From Pseudomonadota bacterium (GTDB taxonomy: Bacteria > Myxococcota > Bradymonadia > UBA4248): a DNA stretch of 8,775 nt. The stretch is from contig JAGACY010000108.1 in the NCBI GenBank assembly GCA_017613855.1, forward strand, positions 1 to 8,775, given 5' to 3'. How positions within the stretch are numbered: position 1 is the first letter of the stretch; the number at the start of each line of letters is the position of its first letter. The translations under genes and the position numbers were made by a program. The notes below the pieces were generated by a model. That model was not told where the DNA came from. It did not search any database and saw only the letters and a list, made by a program, of their open reading frames with translations. Positions 6,426 to 8,775 of the stretch are shown one piece after another.

Positions 6426-6458
6426 TGCATCCGACGCGTGCCTGGGCACACGGATGCA
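6426..6458. repeat. Inverted repeat 1 in the argS upstream region
   Basis: TGCATCCG (6426-6433) pairs with CGGATGCA (6451-6458), and inside it GTGCC (6438-6442) pairs with GGCAC (6445-6449). On the argS strand this gives a two-part stem about 85-115 bp before the start codon. No T-run adjoins it. Confidence 0.6.
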
Positions 6459-6520
6459 TGAACTGAAGTCAAATTTATACCTGGTATGTGAGGCACAGTA
6501 CCGGGAATTCCCATTCAATT

Positions 6521-6547
6521 TGCGGCGCGTATGATCATAGCGCCGCA
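6521..6547. repeat. Inverted repeat 2 in the argS upstream region
   Basis: TGCGGCGC (6521-6528) and TATGA pair with TCATA and GCGCCGCA (ending 6547), interrupted only by one unpaired G at 6529. That is a 13-bp GC-rich stem, with the centre TATGATCATA being a perfect palindrome. Confidence 0.6.
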
Positions 6548-6556
6548 CCCGAGGCG

Positions 6557-6576
6557 TATGCCGCCCTGGCGGCATA
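6557..6576. repeat. Inverted repeat 3 in the argS upstream region
   Basis: TATGCCGCC (6557-6565) and GGCGGCATA (6568-6576) are perfect inverted copies separated by 2 bases. On the minus strand the stem would contain the ATG at 6575. It is followed by the 8-bp palindrome GCCCGGGC at 6577-6584. Confidence 0.65.
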
Positions 6577-6584
6577 GCCCGGGC

Positions 6585-6784
6585 ATCTCCAAAATCACAT
6601 ATATCAGGTTTTAAGCGGTACGGCTACCCATGGCATGGCGAACATTTATCACCAGCGTATGATCAAAATGTCGTGGTTTTTAGCGGTTTTGAAAAGTGAA
6701 AATACTGTAAGTAATTGAAATTAAAGGTTAATTTAAGTTGGCATGACATTTTCTTTAGGAGCAAAACGGATTTTTTTATCGCCA
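6585..6784. other. Intergenic stretch with no recognised gene
   Basis: Between the argS hairpins and the microprotein I see no convincing ORF or RNA gene. It becomes AT-rich from about 6700. It must hold the divergent promoters, but no pair of hexamers with good spacing stands out. TTGGCATG near 6737-6744 resembles the -24 half of a sigma-54 promoter, but the -12 half reads TTTCT rather than TTGCT. Confidence 0.4.
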
Positions 6785-6791
6785 GGGGAGG
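6785..6791 (+). promoter_or_regulatory. Strong Shine-Dalgarno ahead of the microprotein
   Basis: GGGGAGG ends 6 bp before the ATG at 6798. It is one of the best ribosome sites in the window and is the main reason for calling the very short ORF. Confidence 0.55.
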
Positions 6792-6797
6792 CACGCC

Positions 6798-6881
6798 ATG
6801 CAACGCACAGAATTACAACTGCTGATTCTCGTCCTTATCATTTTTAGTATTGGATGGGTGATTCCGACATTTTTCGGATAA
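6798..6881 (+). CDS. Single-span membrane microprotein, 27 residues
   Basis: A very short ORF with a near-ideal ribosome site. The peptide starts MQRTELQ, then a hydrophobic helix of about 16 residues (LLILVLIIFSIGWVIP), then TFFG and TAA. A short polar N-terminus with one Arg before the span suggests an inner-membrane peptide. Its size class includes small subunits of membrane complexes (KdpF- or CydX-like), regulators of transporters, and type I toxins, but the sequence matches none that I recognise. It lies 79 bp before the FHA gene and on the same strand, so it could be in its leader. Support is composition plus Shine-Dalgarno only. Confidence 0.5.
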   Translation: MQRTELQLLILVLIIFSIGWVIPTFFG

Positions 6882-6933
6882 GCGTTTACGCAAGCAGCTC
6901 ATGATTGCCAAATTTTCAGATATCCGCTAGATA

Positions 6934-6939
6934 TATACT
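6934..6939 (+). promoter_or_regulatory. Possible -10 box of the FHA gene
   Basis: TATACT matches five of six bases of TATAAT and would start transcription near 6946, just before the ribosome site. TTGCCA at 6905-6910 is too far (23 bp) to be its -35 partner, so this is weak. Confidence 0.25.
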
Positions 6940-6950
6940 CGCCATTTTTT

Positions 6951-6955
6951 GGAGG
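6951..6955 (+). promoter_or_regulatory. Ribosome binding site that fixes the FHA gene start
   Basis: GGAGG lies 5 bp before the ATG at 6961. A TTG at 6949 is in frame but overlaps this site, so it is not the start. Confidence 0.7.
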
Positions 6956-6960
6956 GCATC

Positions 6961-7716
6961 ATGAGTCAAGTTTGCAGTCATTGTGGCATGCCGGTCAAAC
7001 CGGGATTTAAGTTTTGTAATGTGTGCGGAACACAGATTTCCGAGGTAGAAGAATGCTTGGAAGAATCGGTCGTGCTTTATTCGCCGCTGTTGGGGCCGCA
7101 GGGACGGGCGATTCGCGTTTTGACCGGTGAACAGGCGGGCGAGTTTTACCGTGCATATCCAGAGTGTACCATCGGCAGCGGTGATAATGCTGATATTTGT
7201 CTGGAAGATTCGATGCTTTCTCCGATGCATGCCCGCATGACGACGAACCGCGACGTCATTATGCTCGAGGATATGGGCGCACTGAATGGCATTTTTGTTC
7301 GCGCCAAGGATAAGGTTTTGCTGAAGGATAATGATATTATCCGAGCGGGTGACCATTATTTTTTGTATGAATTCTTCGCGCCCGATCATTTTGCCGAAGA
7401 ATTTGGTACTGAGTTCTATTCTTCGCCGAATCATGGGGAAAACTTCAGACTCATTGAGATTTTGCGCGGCGGTCGTCGTGGGCGCGCATGCATGGCACCG
7501 GAAAATGGCATCGTCGTTGGCAGAACTGAAGGTGATTTCCTTTTCCCCGAAGATACGAAGATGAGCGATCGGCATTTTACCATTCGATGGACTCAGCGCG
7601 GTGGCATTCTCATTGACCATTCCCTGAATGGAACTTTCGTACAACTTCACGAAGAAACACGTCTCGAGGAAGGTGATTTGTTCTTTGCAGGACGGACGCT
7701 TTTCCGAGTCATATAA
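6961..7716 (+). CDS. Zinc-ribbon protein with two FHA domains
   Basis: Probable cytoplasmic phosphothreonine-reading signalling or scaffold protein, 251 residues. A zinc ribbon at the N-terminus has C5-x2-C8 and C19-x2-C22 (CSHCG and CNVCG). The first FHA domain covers about 45-137, with TIGSGDNADICL, S87/H90 in LSPMHAR and N109-G110; its usual GR is IGS, so the phosphate-binding Arg is missing. The second covers about 160-251 and is canonical: VVGR (R188), S202 and H205 in MSDRHFTI, N223 in LNGTFV. No membrane span. FHA proteins normally bind targets phosphorylated by Ser/Thr kinases; none is in the window. The lipoprotein gene starts 13 bp downstream and is surely cotranscribed, which suggests a shared role in envelope signalling, though their compartments differ. 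Confidence 0.93.
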   Translation: MSQVCSHCGMPVKPGFKFCNVCGTQISEVEECLEESVVLYSPLLGPQGRAIRVLTGEQAGEFYRAYPECTIGSGDNADICLEDSMLSPMHARMTTNRDVIMLEDMGALNGIFVRAKDKVLLKDNDIIRAGDHYFLYEFFAPDHFAEEFGTEFYSSPNHGENFRLIEILRGGRRGRACMAPENGIVVGRTEGDFLFPEDTKMSDRHFTIRWTQRGGILIDHSLNGTFVQLHEETRLEEGDLFFAGRTLFRVI

Positions 7717-7729
7717 CCGGGAGTATTCC

Positions 7730-8341
7730 ATGAAAAAATTGACGATTTCTTTGATATTATTCGCCTGTGCCGGATTGGCTGCATGTACGGATGACGTCTG
7801 TGAACAAAATGAAGCCGCCATGGTGAAAATCCAATCTCAAAGCGGCAATTTCATGATTGATTCCTACGAAGCTTCGCGTACCAATGCGACATCAGAAACA
7901 GAAGGAACCGGTGTGACGCTGGCGTGCAATTATCGCGGCACGGTCCCCTGGAGCAATGTGACTTACGAAGAAGCCCGCAATGCCTGTCTGGATGCCGGGA
8001 AACGCCTTTGTACCCAGTCAGAATGGATGGAAGCATGCGGCAAGCAGGCTTATCCCTATGGGGCATCGTATGCTGCCAAAACGTGCATAGATACCGATGG
8101 GGTTGAACCGGCTGTGACTGGTTCCAAGTCCGGCTGCAAATCCTCTGCCGGTGTATTTGATATGTCCGGCAATGTCCGTGAATGGGTCGAAGGCGGCATC
8201 CTCATGGGCGGTGCTTATAATTCCGGAAATGCAGATGTGAAGTGCTCCTCGGCACAACAGCAATCCAATTATATGTCTTATGTTCCCAATCGCGGTGACG
8301 GTTTCCGCTGCTGTCAGGATGAATCGATTGCACAGGAATGA
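7730..8341 (+). CDS. FGE/SUMF-fold lipoprotein, Cys-rich
   Basis: Predicted lipoprotein of 203 residues with the formylglycine-generating-enzyme (sulfatase-modifying factor) fold. A signal peptide MKKLTISLILFACAG ends in the lipobox LAAC with C19 as the lipid-bearing residue. Fold hallmarks in order: MVKIQSQSGNFMIDSYEAS (31-49), VPWSNVTYEEARNAC, AGKRLCTQSEWMEAC (89-103), YPYG (108-111), GVFDMSGNVREWVEGG (141-156), GGAY (160-163) and GDGFRCC (189-195). True FGEs need a Cys pair in the segment after the GGS motif; here GGAY is followed by a single Cys (C172), so it is probably a non-catalytic or differently acting relative. The ten mature cysteines besides C19 suggest disulfides outside the cytoplasm. 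GGGAG precedes the ATG at 7730 by 6 bp; the frame is open further upstream but overlaps the FHA gene. Confidence 0.9.
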   Translation: MKKLTISLILFACAGLAACTDDVCEQNEAAMVKIQSQSGNFMIDSYEASRTNATSETEGTGVTLACNYRGTVPWSNVTYEEARNACLDAGKRLCTQSEWMEACGKQAYPYGASYAAKTCIDTDGVEPAVTGSKSGCKSSAGVFDMSGNVREWVEGGILMGGAYNSGNADVKCSSAQQQSNYMSYVPNRGDGFRCCQDESIAQE

Positions 8342-8370
8342 TGCCCTTTTTATGCGTTCCTTGCGTTTAA

Positions 8371-8379
8371 TGCTATAAG
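8371..8379 (+). promoter_or_regulatory. Possible extended -10 promoter for the transporter gene
   Basis: TGCTATAAG fits an extended -10 (TGnTATAAT) with one mismatch. Transcription would start near 8386 and give a leader of about 130 bases containing two GC hairpins and heptamer array F. The -35 region is poor. Confidence 0.35.
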
Positions 8380-8413
8380 ACCACTTGTGCCCCGGGGGGT
8401 GGGCATGTCTTTA

Positions 8414-8476
8414 GCAATGCAGAATGCATAATGCTTAATGCATAATGGATAATTGATAATTGATAATTGATAATTA
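8414..8476 (+). repeat. Heptamer array F (9 units) in the transporter leader
   Basis: Nine units drift gradually: GCAATGC, AGAATGC, ATAATGC, TTAATGC, ATAATGG, three ATAATTG, ATAATTA. They belong to the same TAATGC/TAATTG family as arrays A-E but have no accompanying core element. Confidence 0.87.
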
Positions 8477-8479
8477 TTG

Positions 8480-8501
8480 GTACGCCCCGGAGGGGCGGTA
8501 C
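8480..8501 (+). repeat. GC-rich hairpin between array F and the transporter start
   Basis: GTAC and GCCCC (8480-8488) pair with GGGGC and GTAC (8492-8501) around GGA, with one bulged G at 8497. It ends 14 bp before the ATG and only a few bases before the ribosome site, so it could influence translation. Confidence 0.5.
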
Positions 8502-8515
8502 ATCAGGAATGACCT

Positions 8516-8746
8516 ATGTCTGGCAAGGAAGCTGGGACCCCCAAAAAAAGCTGGCTCGACACCATCGCAGTCTATTTTCAATTCAACATTCTGCTCATCT
8601 TTTTGATGGGCATCGCAAGCGGATTTCCCTTGCTTCTGACGAGCTCGACGCTCGCTGCACGCCTGACGGAATCCGGTGTCGATATCAAAACCATCGGGGT
8701 ATTTGCACTCGTCGGTTTGCCCTATACCTTTAAATTTCTCACTTGA
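8516..8746 (+). CDS. ampG: AmpG-like muropeptide/MFS permease, N-terminal fragment cut off near the edge
   Basis: Inner-membrane permease of the AmpG (PAT/MFS) family, which imports cell-wall muropeptides for recycling. The start has AGGA 7 bp upstream. Residues 24-42 form the first membrane helix (NILLIFLMGIASGFPLLLT), then LTESGVDIKTIGVFALVGLP and YTFKFL at 70-75, all strong AmpG features. In the family FKFL continues with W(S/A)P and about ten more helices; here it reads Thr then TGA, and none of the three frames after base 8740 looks like AmpG. The last 35 bases contain only 6 G or C, unlike the gene before them. The gene is therefore interrupted by foreign sequence or by an assembly break; as it stands it would not make a working transporter. 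Confidence 0.82.
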   Translation: MSGKEAGTPKKSWLDTIAVYFQFNILLIFLMGIASGFPLLLTSSTLAARLTESGVDIKTIGVFALVGLPYTFKFLT

Positions 8747-8775
8747 TAAATATGTTATTAATCCTTCTTTATTAA
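8741..8775. other. AT-rich tail that interrupts the AmpG-like gene
   Basis: From about base 8741 the sequence loses AmpG similarity and becomes very AT-rich (29 of 35 bases). It could be the terminus of an inserted element or a chimeric sequence end. It is too short to classify. Confidence 0.45.

Larger units (their letters stand above)
6342..6575 (-). other. In-frame, arginine-codon-rich extension upstream of argS
   Basis: From an ATG at 6575 the argS frame is open for 78 codons before the chosen argS start. Twelve of them are Arg, six within the first 18 codons (two tandem pairs at codons 11-12 and 17-18). A GGAG lies 11 bp before this ATG, a poor spacing. The translation does not resemble any ArgRS N-terminus I know. 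Possibilities are a leader that senses arginine supply, a real N-terminal extension, or chance created by CG-rich hairpins. Shown as an observation, not as a gene. Confidence 0.3.

Noticed and set aside
6737..6752. Sigma-54 promoter before the microprotein
   Set aside because: The -24 half (TTGGCATG) is good but the -12 half reads TTTCT and lacks the essential GC.
6342..6797. tRNA or other classical RNA gene in the long intergenic region
   Set aside because: No cloverleaf, anticodon arm or CCA end could be drawn; only separate hairpins are present.
6916..7821. Antisense open frame of 301 codons opposite the FHA and lipoprotein genes
   Set aside because: Both genes on the other strand have clear domains, ribosome sites and ends. 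The antisense product looks compositionally random.
8388..8405. Terminator after the lipoprotein gene
   Set aside because: TGCCC and GGGCA can pair around an 8-base G-rich loop, but no T-run follows and a likely promoter element lies just before it.

Overview
The window most likely comes from a Gram-negative bacterium of moderate base composition. A Myxococcota or other 'deltaproteobacterial' lineage is my best guess. That guess is an inference from gene content: a zinc-ribbon protein with two FHA domains next to a Cys-rich FGE-fold lipoprotein, a CPBP protease with the PEEFFYRG motif, and an AmpG-type inner-membrane permease. No rRNA or tRNA is present to settle it.

Layout, left to right. 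At 2-1014 a plus-strand pair holds the C-terminal part of an oligoendopeptidase F gene and, two bases later, rpiB. A palindrome-rich gap leads to an unrecognised 164-residue protein (1172-1666), then a probable terminator, then a TPR-like protein (1872-2558). The minus strand follows with a CPBP intramembrane protease (3452-2784), recO (4363-3605) and argS (6341-4368); argS and recO are tightly coupled. The argS upstream region (6342-6600) carries three strong inverted repeats and an in-frame, arginine-codon-rich extension. The plus strand resumes with a 27-residue membrane microprotein (6798-6881), the FHA protein (6961-7716) and the lipoprotein (7730-8341). The first 75 codons of an AmpG-like transporter (8516 onward) then break off abruptly near the right edge.

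The core genes are housekeeping: peptide turnover, pentose phosphate metabolism, tRNA charging and recombination repair. The accessory signal lies between them. Arrays of degenerate 7-bp repeats occur at 2556-2590, 2640-2667, 2743-2777, 3454-3509, 3576-3603 and 8414-8476. Five of them bracket related core sequences and form two elements in opposite orientation on either side of the CPBP gene, sharing a 27-bp perfect inverted match. The arrays begin at stop codons (TPR gene, recO) or 2 bp before a start codon (CPBP gene), so this repeat family looks like a mobile or recombinogenic element that invades gene borders. It is the least explained structure in the window, along with the argS leader and the microprotein.
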